Assembly: GCA_000622025.1 (NCBI GenBank)
Contig: JHWU01000014.1
Span: forward strand, 1-64,000
Length of the DNA stretch: 64,000 nucleotides
Direction of reading: 5' to 3'
From: Lachnospiraceae bacterium AD3010
GTDB lineage: Bacteria; Bacillota; Clostridia; Lachnospirales; Lachnospiraceae
Part shown: positions 52,564-62,521 of the stretch, in pieces
How the letters are laid out: each line of letters begins with the position of its first letter
Position numbering within the stretch: position 1 is the stretch's first letter
Notes under the pieces: generated by a model
Seen by the model: the letters and a program-made list of their open reading frames with translations, nothing else
Databases searched by the model: none
What the model was told of the DNA's origin: nothing
Made by a program: the position numbers and the translations under genes

Positions 52564-52580
52564 GGCACGCCTTATGTTTT
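52546..52580 (+). terminator. Terminator overlapping the DegT-family stop
   Basis: GGCGTGC (52548-52554) and GCACGCC (52565-52571) enclose ten bases containing the stop codon, followed by TTATGTTTT. Confidence 0.75.
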
Positions 52581-52611
52581 AATTAAAGAACAATTATTTT
52601 TCTGATTTCTC

Positions 52612-52640
52612 TTGTCTGATCGGGATTTTTGTAATAGTAT
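52612..52640 (+). promoter_or_regulatory. Promoter of the sensor kinase unit
   Basis: TTGTCT (52612-52617), 17 bases, TAGTAT (52635-52640), about 40 bases before the kinase ATG. Confidence 0.5.
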
Positions 52641-52678
52641 TGTAACAATCTGTTTTGACCTTTTTGGGTATTCAGATC

Positions 52679-54127
52679 ATGAAGACGATTTTTCTGGTTT
52701 TTCTTAATAAGCTTAAGGCTCTGAAGAGTCTGAGATTTCTGTTGATAGTTCTGTTTTTTCTTGCAGGTATCATACCTGCGATCCTTATTTCCGAAGCAGT
52801 GGTCACGAATTACAGGACAAGGGCGATCTCCGTCCGGACAACGGAGGCAGTGGATCAAAGCAGGATACTTGCCACCAGGCTGGATTCCGAAGGCTATTTC
52901 CTGAACCCGGAAAACGAATATATAAACAGTGAAATGAATCTGCTTGCAGGGATATATAACGGCAGGATCATCATCACCGACAACAGATTTGTTATTATCC
53001 ATGACACCTATGATCTGTCAAACGGCAGGACGATGATATCTCAGGAGATCATTAAATGCTTTTCTTCGGGGGCAGGATCATCTGTCTATGATCAGGAAAA
53101 CGAATACATTGAAATATGTGTGCCTGTAAGCAATATAAAAACCGGGGAAACGGAGGGAGTACTCTTTGTATCTGCCGCAACAGATATGATAAGGGATACT
53201 GAGGGCGTTCTGAAAAGGAAGCTGAATATAATGCTGTTCACCATGGCACTGTTTCTATTTGCCGTGTCACTCTTTGTATCCTATCTTTTAACGAGACCAT
53301 TTAAGCGTATCACCGTAGCGATAAGCTCTGTAAAAGAGGGCTTCGGGGAGGCACAGATATCCATACCGGATTATTCCGAGACGGAAGCCATAATGGATGC
53401 CTTCAACAGCCTTATGAACAGGCTGAAGACACTGGATGAATCAAGAGATGAATTTGTATCAAATGTTTCACATGAGCTGAAGACACCCCTTACCTCTATG
53501 AAGGTGCTGGCTGATTCCCTGATCGCGGCAGATGAGGTCTCAAATGAAACCTACAGAGAGTTCATGATAGATATCGCTGAGGAAGTGGACAGGGAGGACA
53601 AGATCATCAATGACCTCCTGTCAATGGTGAAGATGGACAAGGCTACTGAGGAGATAAATGCCGAAGATACGGATATCAACGAGCTTATGGAGCTCCTCTT
53701 AAAGAGGCTCCGCCCTATTGCCGACAAAAAAGGCGTACAGATAGTGTTTGAAAGCAAGAGGCCGGTAAATGCAGAGGTGGACAGAACAAAATTTACCCTT
53801 GCTATAATGAACCTTGTTGAGAATGCGGTTAAATACAATAAGGAGAACGGATGGATAAGAGTGGGACTGGACAGTGATCATCAGTTTTTCACCATAACAG
53901 TCTCCGATTCCGGAATAGGGATTCCGAAGGATTCTGTGGATCATATTTTTGAAAGGTTTTATAGGGTCGATAAGTCACATTCCAGAGAGATAGGCGGCAC
54001 CGGTCTTGGGCTGGCAGTCACCAGAAGCTCTGTCCTGATGCACAGAGGAGCTATAAAGGTAAGCAGTGTAGAAGGAGAGGGAACGACTTTTACTGTCAGG
54101 GTTCCCTTGAAATATGTGGCTGTCTGA
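52679..54127 (+). CDS. Membrane sensor histidine kinase (WalK/ResE-like)
   Basis: 482 residues from the ATG at 52679; a TTG at 52655 is possible, and neither start has a strong RBS. Two membrane helices (about 15-35 and 183-205) flank an extracellular sensor domain. HAMP, HisKA with FVSNVSHELKTPL (His 265), an N box (NLVENAVKYN) and G boxes (DSGIGIP, GGTGLGLA) follow. It overlaps the next gene's long frame. Likely partner of the OmpR-type regulator at 49190. Confidence 0.93.
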   Translation: MKTIFLVFLNKLKALKSLRFLLIVLFFLAGIIPAILISEAVVTNYRTRAISVRTTEAVDQSRILATRLDSEGYFLNPENEYINSEMNLLAGIYNGRIIITDNRFVIIHDTYDLSNGRTMISQEIIKCFSSGAGSSVYDQENEYIEICVPVSNIKTGETEGVLFVSAATDMIRDTEGVLKRKLNIMLFTMALFLFAVSLFVSYLLTRPFKRITVAISSVKEGFGEAQISIPDYSETEAIMDAFNSLMNRLKTLDESRDEFVSNVSHELKTPLTSMKVLADSLIAADEVSNETYREFMIDIAEEVDREDKIINDLLSMVKMDKATEEINAEDTDINELMELLLKRLRPIADKKGVQIVFESKRPVNAEVDRTKFTLAIMNLVENAVKYNKENGWIRVGLDSDHQFFTITVSDSGIGIPKDSVDHIFERFYRVDKSHSREIGGTGLGLAVTRSSVLMHRGAIKVSSVEGEGTTFTVRVPLKYVAV

Positions 54128-54173
54128 GGGACAGGCGGTTACGTATCACCGGAAGGAGCGGTATCGTCAAAGC

Positions 54174-55100
54174 ATGCAGAGAGTTAAGCTTAATATCATA
54201 AAAACCCTGACCCTTCTGTTTTGTGCCCTGCTTTTACAGGGATGCACAGCCGGAGAGGAAAAAAAGCCGGAGGCGGGATACGGAGTTTACTATCTTACGC
54301 AGGATGAGTCCCAGATCAGCTTTGAGGAAAGACCGGAGCTTTCCGAGAATTCAGGGATTTCCGATTATATTCTGGAACTGCAGAAGGAGCCTTCGGATGT
54401 AAAGCTGAAAAAGACCGTAGGCAGTGATGTTATGCTCATCGATTACAGAAACGAAGATAAGGGTACCATACTGAACTTTGATGACAGATATTATGATATG
54501 AGTGTTGAAAAGGAGGTTCTTTTCCGTGCAGCAGTGGTACAGACTGTTTTACAGGATAAGAGCATTAATTTCGTATTCTTCGAGGTTAACGGAGAGGCTC
54601 TGAAATATGCGAACGGCGAGGAAGTCGGAAGTATGAGTGACTTTTCTTTTATAGACAATGCCGGAGACGAGCTTAGCTCCTATATGAAGAAAAATATCAG
54701 GCTGTATTTTGCCGATAAGGGGGGAAGCTCTCTGGTCCAGACAAAGAGAGAAATAGTTTACAGCAGTAATGAACCACTGGAAAAGGTTGTTATGGAGCAG
54801 CTGATAGCCGGACCCGGTGAAAATGAGGGCTATGCCACCATATCCCCGGATACGAAGTTAAACACCATAGCGATAAAGAACGGTATCTGTTACGTGAGCC
54901 TGGATACTGCCCTTGTGGATAAGCCTGTGGATGTGACGGAGGAAACACTGCTCTATTCCATAGTCAATTCCCTGACAAGCGTTCCCGGTGTAAACAAGGT
55001 ACAGATATCCGTAAACGGGGAAACGGACAGGGTATTACGCAGCAATGTGAGACTTGATGAAACCTATTCATTTAATGAGGAGATCGTAAGCAGTGATTAG
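54174..55100 (+). CDS. GerMN-domain lipoprotein
   Basis: 308 residues from the ATG at 54174; a longer frame from 54114 overlaps the kinase but is not signal-like. Lipobox LLLQGC. Two GerMN (sporulation/spore germination) domains: one near the middle (FRAAVVQTVLQDKSINFVFF) and one C-terminal (EKVVMEQLIAGPGENEGY, GICYVSLDTALVD, TSVPGVNKVQISVNG). Such lipoproteins often accompany a membrane histidine kinase and may modulate it. It overlaps the ComEC gene by eight bases. Confidence 0.88.
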   Translation: MQRVKLNIIKTLTLLFCALLLQGCTAGEEKKPEAGYGVYYLTQDESQISFEERPELSENSGISDYILELQKEPSDVKLKKTVGSDVMLIDYRNEDKGTILNFDDRYYDMSVEKEVLFRAAVVQTVLQDKSINFVFFEVNGEALKYANGEEVGSMSDFSFIDNAGDELSSYMKKNIRLYFADKGGSSLVQTKREIVYSSNEPLEKVVMEQLIAGPGENEGYATISPDTKLNTIAIKNGICYVSLDTALVDKPVDVTEETLLYSIVNSLTSVPGVNKVQISVNGETDRVLRSNVRLDETYSFNEEIVSSD

Positions 55101-57264
55101 AAGACCTCTTGTCTTTATCGCCTGTCTCTTCCTTATGATAGCGCTGATCCTTATGAAGCTGCATCCGATAAGGGGAAATCCGCCGGACGTTCCTGACAAT
55201 TCTGTTATCACAGTCAGCGGAAGGCTTTCTGACAGGCAGTACAAAAACGATTCTTTTATCATCATTCTTGAAAAAGCCGCTCCCGAAAAGGGAGATCCGG
55301 ACAAAACCTCAGTTCTCATATACCTTAAAGATCATCACGGCACCCTGGAGGAGCTGCCTCCTATAGGATCGCGTGTTACGGTGAAGGGAAAGTTTTCCCT
55401 TTTTGATGAAAGCACCAATCCCGGGCAGTTCGATATGAGAAGGTATTATCTCATAAGGGGGATAGATTACAGGCTTTTTAACGGACGCATACTGTCCTAT
55501 GGAAAAAAGTATGATGTTTTGAGGGAAAAGCTGTTTTTATTCCGCTGCCGCCTTGGAGCCGTCTATGACAAACTCTTAAACGGGAAGGACAGCGGGATAT
55601 TAAAGGCTATGATACTCGGGGACAGAACTGCCCTCGATCCCGATATTAAGGAACTGTATCAGGCCGCTGGTATAGCGCATGCGCTGTCGATCTCCGGACT
55701 TCATATCTCCATCCTTGGATACGGTCTGTATAAAGTTCTGAGGAAAATAAAGATAGCTCCCGTGGCAGCCTCAGTTTTCTGTATGCTGTTCATTTCGATG
55801 TACTCCCTTATGGTCGGAGCCGGTACTGCAACGGTAAGAGCGGCGATCATGTTCGGAACCTGTATGGTTTCAGAGCTGGTACACAGGACATATGATCTTT
55901 TAAGTGCTCTTGCCCTGTCCCTTATGACCATTCTGTTTACAGATCCGCTCTACATCTTTGATTCGGGCTTTATGCTGTCTTTCGGGGCGGTTGCGGGAAT
56001 CGCGCTTATCAGCCCGGTCTTAAGGAAAAATCTGCCCTTTGGGGAAAAGAAGCTGATGTCCGGCTTTATTGTAAGTCTTTCCATCAATCTGTTCACTCTT
56101 CCGGTTGTTCTGTTTTTTTTCTACGAGATACCGTTATATTCATTGATTATCAATCTTCTGGTGATCCTCTGTATGGGAATACTGGTAGTCTCAGCGGTTC
56201 TTACCGCATTCCTGGGTCTTTTTCTTACATTACCGGCTATGCTGCCGGCGCTTGTCTGTCACTTGATTCTTTTACTTTATGAAAGGGGGTGTATCTTATG
56301 CCAGTCTGTTCCGGGAGCAGTTTTAATCGCGGGGAGGCCGGAAATTGCGGTAATTGTTATTTACTATACATCGCTGTTTCTTATCTGTATCTTGCGGAAA
56401 AGGAAAAGGAATATATGTTTTCTGCCGCTCCTAATGCTCCTCCCTCTGATGCTTTTTATTCATTTTCCAAGGGAAATGAATTACACCATGCTGGATATAG
56501 GACAGGGAGACTGCAATATCGTAAGCGACAGGAAGATGAACACTGTAATGATAGACTGCGGGAGCTCTTCCGAAAAGGAGATCGCGAGATACAGGGTCCT
56601 GCCCTACCTTAAGTACATGGGGGTACGAAAGATCGATGCGGTCATTCTTACACATACGGATAACGATCATATCTGTGGTTTCCAGGAGATACTTACTATC
56701 AGAAATAAGGGCGGGGTGAGGATAAAGCAGCTGATACTGCCTGAAATAGACGAGCCGGACGATAAGTACGGAAAGCTTATAAGCAGCGCTGAAGATGCGG
56801 GAATAAAGGTCTCAAAAATAAGCGCTGGATGTGGTTTCAGAGTAGGAGAGCTGGATTTCAGATGTCTGGGACCCGGTAAGGGCTTTTCTGCCTCCGATCC
56901 CAATGAATACTCTGCCGTAGTGAAGATGAAATATGGGAGCTTTTCGGCTCTGTTTACCGGAGACATCCAGGGTGAGGGGGAAAAACAGATGATTAAGAGA
57001 CTTTCTGAGAGGGACAAGGTAACCGTGCTGAAGGTTTCGCACCACGGTTCCAGAAATTCAACCCCGGAGGAATTCCTGGAAAATATCAGGCCGGATGTTT
57101 CCCTCATTTCAGCGGGAAGGAATAACTCATACGCTCATCCCCATAAAGAGCTATTAAAAAGGCTGGAGAATATACATTCAGAAATTTTCTGTACAGCTTC
57201 AGGGGGAGCGATAACCGTCAGATCAGACGGAAAGACAACAAAAATAAAGCAATTTATAAGATAA
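55093..57264 (+). CDS. comEC: ComEC/Rec2 DNA-uptake channel
   Basis: 723 residues starting at GTG. An N-terminal DUF4131/OB-like part (SGRLSDRQYKNDSF), the competence membrane domain with about eight helices (ISGLHISILGYGLYK, GAGTATVRAAIM) and a C-terminal metallo-beta-lactamase domain with HTDNDH near residue 520 and KVSHHGSRNS near 645. ComEC conducts single-stranded DNA into the cell and the lactamase-like domain is thought to degrade the other strand. It has the full length of the family. The ComEA-like gene is 6 kb upstream. Confidence 0.95.
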   Translation: MIRRPLVFIACLFLMIALILMKLHPIRGNPPDVPDNSVITVSGRLSDRQYKNDSFIIILEKAAPEKGDPDKTSVLIYLKDHHGTLEELPPIGSRVTVKGKFSLFDESTNPGQFDMRRYYLIRGIDYRLFNGRILSYGKKYDVLREKLFLFRCRLGAVYDKLLNGKDSGILKAMILGDRTALDPDIKELYQAAGIAHALSISGLHISILGYGLYKVLRKIKIAPVAASVFCMLFISMYSLMVGAGTATVRAAIMFGTCMVSELVHRTYDLLSALALSLMTILFTDPLYIFDSGFMLSFGAVAGIALISPVLRKNLPFGEKKLMSGFIVSLSINLFTLPVVLFFFYEIPLYSLIINLLVILCMGILVVSAVLTAFLGLFLTLPAMLPALVCHLILLLYERGCILCQSVPGAVLIAGRPEIAVIVIYYTSLFLICILRKRKRNICFLPLLMLLPLMLFIHFPREMNYTMLDIGQGDCNIVSDRKMNTVMIDCGSSSEKEIARYRVLPYLKYMGVRKIDAVILTHTDNDHICGFQEILTIRNKGGVRIKQLILPEIDEPDDKYGKLISSAEDAGIKVSKISAGCGFRVGELDFRCLGPGKGFSASDPNEYSAVVKMKYGSFSALFTGDIQGEGEKQMIKRLSERDKVTVLKVSHHGSRNSTPEEFLENIRPDVSLISAGRNNSYAHPHKELLKRLENIHSEIFCTASGGAITVRSDGKTTKIKQFIR

Positions 57265-57280
57265 AAACGGAGGATAAAAA

Positions 57281-60200
57281 ATGAAAAAGGTTTTAACTGA
57301 TTTAAGAAGGGTCCTGTATAAGGCAACCGGCTTTATACTGCTGACGATACTGAGTTTTGCCGCAGTTCTGGACACATCTGTCTGCAGCGTATATGCCCTG
57401 TACCACCAGATAAGGTATCCCTCATACTGCGGGGAATATGGTATAAAGCTCTCTGAAACCGAGAAAACAGTGAAATCCGTTACCGCTACCGTATTAAAGG
57501 GAAACGGAGTCGGAGAGCTTAGGGATCCCGGTGGAATGATCTTCTGCTGGGACGGCCATAAGACTGCAAAGGAAGCCCAAATAGGGACCACGCACGTTTA
57601 TACCACGAACGGGGAGCATTACCTGAATATTTTTACCGGGGAAGAGGGGAACGGGTCCCAGTATGGGATGATCCTATTCACCCTGAATAATATTGATAAC
57701 AGCGCACCTCAGATGGGGAAGATAAGCGCAAAGAAAAACGGAGCAAAATGGGATGCCGTACTGGAAAGCTGTACCGACGATAAGACGGAGGAAAAAAATA
57801 TCAGGTATCTGTGTCTTACAGCCAAGGAGGCAAAAGCATACCGTTCGGGTAACAGCTGGAATGAAGACAAGCTTCTGTCAGAGGGCAGCTGGGGGACGAA
57901 AAGCAGTTTTTCTCTGAATGAAGGAAGCTACTGTATTTTTGCAAAGGATGGGGTCGGCAATATTGCGGAAAAGGATTTTGACGCAGGACATATTGATACT
58001 GCGGCGCCGACCATAAAGAGCGGTCCCACAGTCACAGACGAGGGGGTTGTGAACGGATACGCAAAGAGCGTGCTTATAAGTGTTACGGGAGAGGATAAAG
58101 GTGACGGGCTGTCCGAATATCCCTATTCCTTCAATAACGGAAAGACCTGGCAGAAGGAAAACAGCCTGAGAACAGACAAGAACGGAACCTTTACCATTCT
58201 CATAAGGGACAAAAACGGAAACACGAGCAGCGGAAAGACCGTAAAGGTAAGTAATATTGACAGCACTGCACCCAGAATAGGAAGAATAAATGCTAAGATG
58301 AGCGGTGCCGATTGGAGTATAGAGATAGAAAGCTGCAGTGATGACAAAACCCCGGAGAAAAGCATACAGTATCTCTGTATTACAAAGGAGAGAGCCGAGG
58401 GCTTCAGGACAGGAGGCTCCTGGGACACGGCTTCGTTAATTAAAGAGAAAGGCTGGAGCACAAAAAAGAAATTTACTGTCACCGAAGGAAGCTACTGTAT
58501 TTTTGCTAAGGATGGTGTCGGTAATATAGCGGAAAAGGATTTTGACGGAGGGCATATAGATTCGGAGCCTCCGTACTTTAAGAGTGAACCTGAGCTAGTA
58601 AAAGCGGGGGAAGTAAACGGGTATTCCAAACGCTGCGGACTCACGGTGAAAGGCGGGGACAGCGACGCTCTGTCCGAATATCCCTATTCCTTCAATAACG
58701 GCAGGACCTGGCAGAAGGAGAACACCTGTCTGATAGAGGAAAACGGCGAGGTGAACGTGGTTATAAGAGATGCCAGGGGAAACTTAAGTGAGATCAGGAC
58801 TATTGGGATAGACTGTATAGACAGCGTTCCTCCGAGGATAGGAAGGATAAATGCGGAGATTACCGAAGGCCAATGGGATATAGAGGTAGAGAGCTGTGAA
58901 GATGACGTTTCTACTGAGGACAGCCTGAGATTTGCCTGCCTAAGCAAAGAGGAAGCAGAACCCTGCCGTCTTGGAGGCTCCTGGGATGAGGACAGGCTTT
59001 TAAGCGGAGCGAACTGGGGACCGGCAAAGGAATTCACTCTGTGTGAAGGAAGCTATTGTATTTTTGCGGCTGACGAAGTGGGTAATATTTCCGAGAAGGA
59101 TTTTGACGGCGGTCACATTGATACCGAGCCCCCATACTTCTTAAGCGAGCCCTCGCTCACAAACGAAAGGGAGGCAAACGGTTATGCAAAGGCTGTGCGG
59201 ATAGCTGTTGATGCAGCAGATGATGACGGACTTACGGAATACCCCTATTCCTTTAATAAAGGAAGAACCTGGCAACAGGAAAATGAGTTTTTGCTGGAGG
59301 AGAATTCCGAGGTCACGATACTGTTGAAGGATATGATGGGAAATATAAGTGAGGCGAAGACACTGAATATAGAACATATTGACAGTACCGCCCCCAGAAT
59401 GGGTGTGATAAATGCCGAGATTAACGGCGGTCAATGGGATATAGGCGTAGACAGCTGCTCTGACGATACCACGGCGGAAGACAGGATAAGATACACCTGC
59501 ATTGCAAAAGATGAAGCGGAGAAATACCGCGCGGGCGGCTCCTGGGATGAAGACAGGCTTTTGACGGAGGCCTCCTGGAATGAAGACGGGAGCTTCCGGA
59601 TAAATGAAGGCAGCTATTGCATTTTTGCCAGAGATGAAGTGGGAAATGTGGCGGAGAAGGATTTTGATGCGGGCCACATTGATGTGGAGCCTCCCTATTT
59701 TACCGGCGAGCCCGCCCTTACCAATGAAGGAGAAGCGGGAGGATATGCAAGGGCTGTGGTTGTAAGCCTTGAAGGCGGAGATGATGATGCTCTGTCAGAT
59801 TATCCCTACTCCTTTAATAACGGAAGAACCTGGCAGCAGGGAGGGGAAATGCGCTTTGTGGAAAACGGTGAGGTAAATCTTCTTGTCAGGGACAGGATGG
59901 GAAATGTAAGTGAGACAAGAACGGTAAATATCGGAAATATCGATAATGAGGCGCCGGGGATTTCCGTATCGGGACAGGACAGGACCTTAAACGATGGAAG
60001 CGTAGTAATAAAGGTATCTGCGGCAGACAATATGTCCGGAGTTAGCGAGGTTGCGTATCAGAATGATGAAATCGGTGTTCCGGTGATCCTTTCGGGAGGC
60101 GGAGGCTCTGTACGAGGAAGCCTTAATACCTCCGTAACATTGAATAACAACGGAAGCTATACCTTTATGGCAAAAGATCTGATGGGAAATACATCTTATG

Positions 60201-60979
60201 AAAAAGTAAATGTGGTAAAGGCAGTAAAGACGGAGTATAAGGATAAGCAGTCAGAGAAGAAAAATGATGATGACAAAAAGAATGAAAAGAACAAGGATAA
60301 AAGTAAGGATAACAGCAGGGATAACAGCAGTAAAACGAAGGAAACAAGGGTAATTAACTTCGAAGACGGAAACAGCGATCAAAAGGACAGCTCACGCTTA
60401 ATAAATAACGGTGAAAGTGACACAAAGATCATATTTAAGGATGATGGCAGCAGCACGGATGGCAGCAGTGCGGAAGGGAGCAGTGAAGGCGGGAAGAGCA
60501 GTACATACAAAAAAAGCTATATGGGAGTAAGCGGAAACGGAGGAGGAAACCGCAGAACGGAAAGAGGAAGCTCCGGGGGCTTGAGGATCACTGCCGGAGA
60601 AGCAGACGAGACCGGGGATGAAGATTATGATGCAGACAATGATGACAGCGAAAGCACTGAGATAAGGGAGGTCACGCTGGATGAGTATCTTTCTTCGTCA
60701 CCCGGAGACGTCGCAGCAGAGAAAGAGATACTGCCCGAACTTATTGATGAAGAAGAGCAGGTTGACAGGGAAAAAAGCAACAGGTCCGGGAAGATCGTAA
60801 TGATCATACTGATACTTCTGCTCCTTACGGCACTTACCGTTGCCCTGCTTATAAAGAAGGGTATTATATCCCTTCCGGAGGGTGAAGATGAAGAGAAAGG
60901 GGATGAGGACGAAGAGACAGGAACCCTTGGATTTTTTGACAGACTCAAGGGGATGTTTGCCAAAAATGAATTGACGTAA
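57281..60979 (+). CDS. Large repeat surface protein with C-terminal membrane anchor
   Basis: 1232 residues with RBS GGAGGATAAAAA. A signal peptide (about 10-38) precedes four tandem repeats of about 190 residues. Each combines an Ig-like half (DNSAPQMGKIS, EGSYCIFAKDGVGNIAEKDF) with a second half (SEYPYSFNNGKTWQ, VIRDKNGN-like). A Big-type domain (EAPGISVSGQD), a long Lys/Asp/Ser-rich stalk and a membrane helix (about 1168-1190) with an acidic cytoplasmic end follow. This plan matches the proteins at 12786 and 22829, which also end in a helix. It stands right after comEC. No catalytic motif is seen. Repeat recombination could change its length. Confidence 0.85.
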   Translation: MKKVLTDLRRVLYKATGFILLTILSFAAVLDTSVCSVYALYHQIRYPSYCGEYGIKLSETEKTVKSVTATVLKGNGVGELRDPGGMIFCWDGHKTAKEAQIGTTHVYTTNGEHYLNIFTGEEGNGSQYGMILFTLNNIDNSAPQMGKISAKKNGAKWDAVLESCTDDKTEEKNIRYLCLTAKEAKAYRSGNSWNEDKLLSEGSWGTKSSFSLNEGSYCIFAKDGVGNIAEKDFDAGHIDTAAPTIKSGPTVTDEGVVNGYAKSVLISVTGEDKGDGLSEYPYSFNNGKTWQKENSLRTDKNGTFTILIRDKNGNTSSGKTVKVSNIDSTAPRIGRINAKMSGADWSIEIESCSDDKTPEKSIQYLCITKERAEGFRTGGSWDTASLIKEKGWSTKKKFTVTEGSYCIFAKDGVGNIAEKDFDGGHIDSEPPYFKSEPELVKAGEVNGYSKRCGLTVKGGDSDALSEYPYSFNNGRTWQKENTCLIEENGEVNVVIRDARGNLSEIRTIGIDCIDSVPPRIGRINAEITEGQWDIEVESCEDDVSTEDSLRFACLSKEEAEPCRLGGSWDEDRLLSGANWGPAKEFTLCEGSYCIFAADEVGNISEKDFDGGHIDTEPPYFLSEPSLTNEREANGYAKAVRIAVDAADDDGLTEYPYSFNKGRTWQQENEFLLEENSEVTILLKDMMGNISEAKTLNIEHIDSTAPRMGVINAEINGGQWDIGVDSCSDDTTAEDRIRYTCIAKDEAEKYRAGGSWDEDRLLTEASWNEDGSFRINEGSYCIFARDEVGNVAEKDFDAGHIDVEPPYFTGEPALTNEGEAGGYARAVVVSLEGGDDDALSDYPYSFNNGRTWQQGGEMRFVENGEVNLLVRDRMGNVSETRTVNIGNIDNEAPGISVSGQDRTLNDGSVVIKVSAADNMSGVSEVAYQNDEIGVPVILSGGGGSVRGSLNTSVTLNNNGSYTFMAKDLMGNTSYEKVNVVKAVKTEYKDKQSEKKNDDDKKNEKNKDKSKDNSRDNSSKTKETRVINFEDGNSDQKDSSRLINNGESDTKIIFKDDGSSTDGSSAEGSSEGGKSSTYKKSYMGVSGNGGGNRRTERGSSGGLRITAGEADETGDEDYDADNDDSESTEIREVTLDEYLSSSPGDVAAEKEILPELIDEEEQVDREKSNRSGKIVMIILILLLLTALTVALLIKKGIISLPEGEDEEKGDEDEETGTLGFFDRLKGMFAKNELT

Positions 60980-61006
60980 AGTATCCGCTATGTAAAAATA
61001 ACCTTT

Positions 61007-62017
61007 ATGGACAGCATAAAGGAAGATATTAAGAATGAAAGCTTCGAGAGGATCTATCTGATTTACGGAAGCGAGTCCTATCTCGCAAACCGGAATAGAA
61101 AGATGCTTGCAGATGCAGTTGTGCCGCCGGGCGACACGATGAACAGGTCGGTTTTTTCCGGAAAGGATATCAGGATAAAAGATATCATCGGTCTTTCCGA
61201 GACCCTTCCTTTTCTGTCACCCAGGCGGCTTATTCTTGTTGAGGACAGCGGATTTTTTAAGAAAGCTCCCTCTGACGGGGATGAATTTCTGGAATATATT
61301 GAGCATATCCCCGGGGAAACGGTCATTATATTTTCGGAGACGGAGGTGGATAAAAGGGGAAGATTTTTTAAGGCTGTGGGAAAGGCCGGAAAGACGGTAC
61401 TTTGTGAAGAGCAGAAGGAAGATGTCCTGATAAGGTGGATTGGTTCATATTTAGGCGGCAGCGGGAAGAAGATAAGAAAGACTACCGCTGCTCTTCTGAT
61501 GGAAAGAACCGGTACGGATATGTACACCCTGAAAAACGAGATGGATAAACTGATATCCTTCAGCGGCGAAAGAGAGGAGATCACAGGGGACGATATAGAT
61601 AAGGCCTGTGTATTAAATATACGTTCTTCGGTTTTTGCTATGATAGACGATATCACTGCTCAAAGACAGAAACAGGCTCTGGAAAGATATTACGAGCTGG
61701 TGCTTCTTCACGAGGCACCTATGAAGATACTGGTGCTCATCACCAGACAGTTTAATCTGCTCCTGCTTGCAAAGGAAATGTCTGCGGAAAAAATGAATTA
61801 CAGGGAAATGGCCGGAGTTATGAAAATACCGGAGTTCTCCGTGAGAAAGTATGTATCGGCAGCGGGGAGGCTTTCAAGGCAGAGGATCTTAAGTGCCGTT
61901 AAGGACTGTGTTCAGACAGAGAATGACATTAAAAAGGGGCTGATAAATGACCGTATCGGTACCGAGCTCCTGATAATGAATTATTCTGCCGGGACTATAG
62001 AAGACAGGCCGGAATAA
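61007..62017 (+). CDS. holA: DNA polymerase III subunit delta
   Basis: 336 residues, the usual length. FERIYLIYGSESYLANRN, LPFLSPRRLILVEDSGFF and LVLITRQFNLLLLAKEM match the clamp-loader delta subunit, which opens the sliding clamp. No clear RBS precedes the ATG at 61007, so translation may be weak or the start slightly different. It commonly follows comEC in Bacillota; here the repeat surface protein lies between them. Confidence 0.93.
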   Translation: MDSIKEDIKNESFERIYLIYGSESYLANRNRKMLADAVVPPGDTMNRSVFSGKDIRIKDIIGLSETLPFLSPRRLILVEDSGFFKKAPSDGDEFLEYIEHIPGETVIIFSETEVDKRGRFFKAVGKAGKTVLCEEQKEDVLIRWIGSYLGGSGKKIRKTTAALLMERTGTDMYTLKNEMDKLISFSGEREEITGDDIDKACVLNIRSSVFAMIDDITAQRQKQALERYYELVLLHEAPMKILVLITRQFNLLLLAKEMSAEKMNYREMAGVMKIPEFSVRKYVSAAGRLSRQRILSAVKDCVQTENDIKKGLINDRIGTELLIMNYSAGTIEDRPE

Positions 62018-62032
62018 AGGAGGTGGGACAAG

Positions 62033-62521
62033 GTGCGCGAATTACCGCAGGCAGGAAAGATATACAGGCATTTTAAGGGAACATATTACAGGATAATATG
62101 TATTGCGAGGGATTCCGAGACCCTTGAGGAAATGGTTGTGTATGAGAACCGGGATGACAGCGGGAAAAAGTTTGTCAGACCCCTCTCTATGTTTATGAGT
62201 GAAGTGGATCATGAAAAATACCCGGAATGCAGGCAGAAATACAGATTTGAGGAAGAAGGAGGGTCTTCTGAGGTCCTGTCAGAGGAGGACAGGGACACAG
62301 TATCGGAAGATCTTATGGCATTTCTGGATGCTGAGGGAAATGAGGCAAAGCTTGATGTACTTCAGAGGATACGTTTAAGGCTTAATGATGATATAATAAA
62401 TGCCATAGCCCTCTCACTTGATACGGAGGTCAGAGAGGGCAGCATTGCAGAAAGATATGAGGAGATAAAGGAGTATCTTCTCACAATGATAAGATATGAA
62501 GGAGCGAGACTTAGAACATGA
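62033..62521 (+). CDS. DUF1653-containing protein
   Basis: 162 residues starting at GTG with AAAGGAGGTGGG. The N-terminal half (KIYRHFKGTYYRIICIARDS, MVVYENRDDSGKKFVRPLSM) is a DUF1653 domain. The C-terminal half is helical and acidic. Function unknown. It overlaps the glycosyltransferase gene by four bases (ATGA). Confidence 0.85.
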   Translation: MRELPQAGKIYRHFKGTYYRIICIARDSETLEEMVVYENRDDSGKKFVRPLSMFMSEVDHEKYPECRQKYRFEEEGGSSEVLSEEDRDTVSEDLMAFLDAEGNEAKLDVLQRIRLRLNDDIINAIALSLDTEVREGSIAERYEEIKEYLLTMIRYEGARLRT

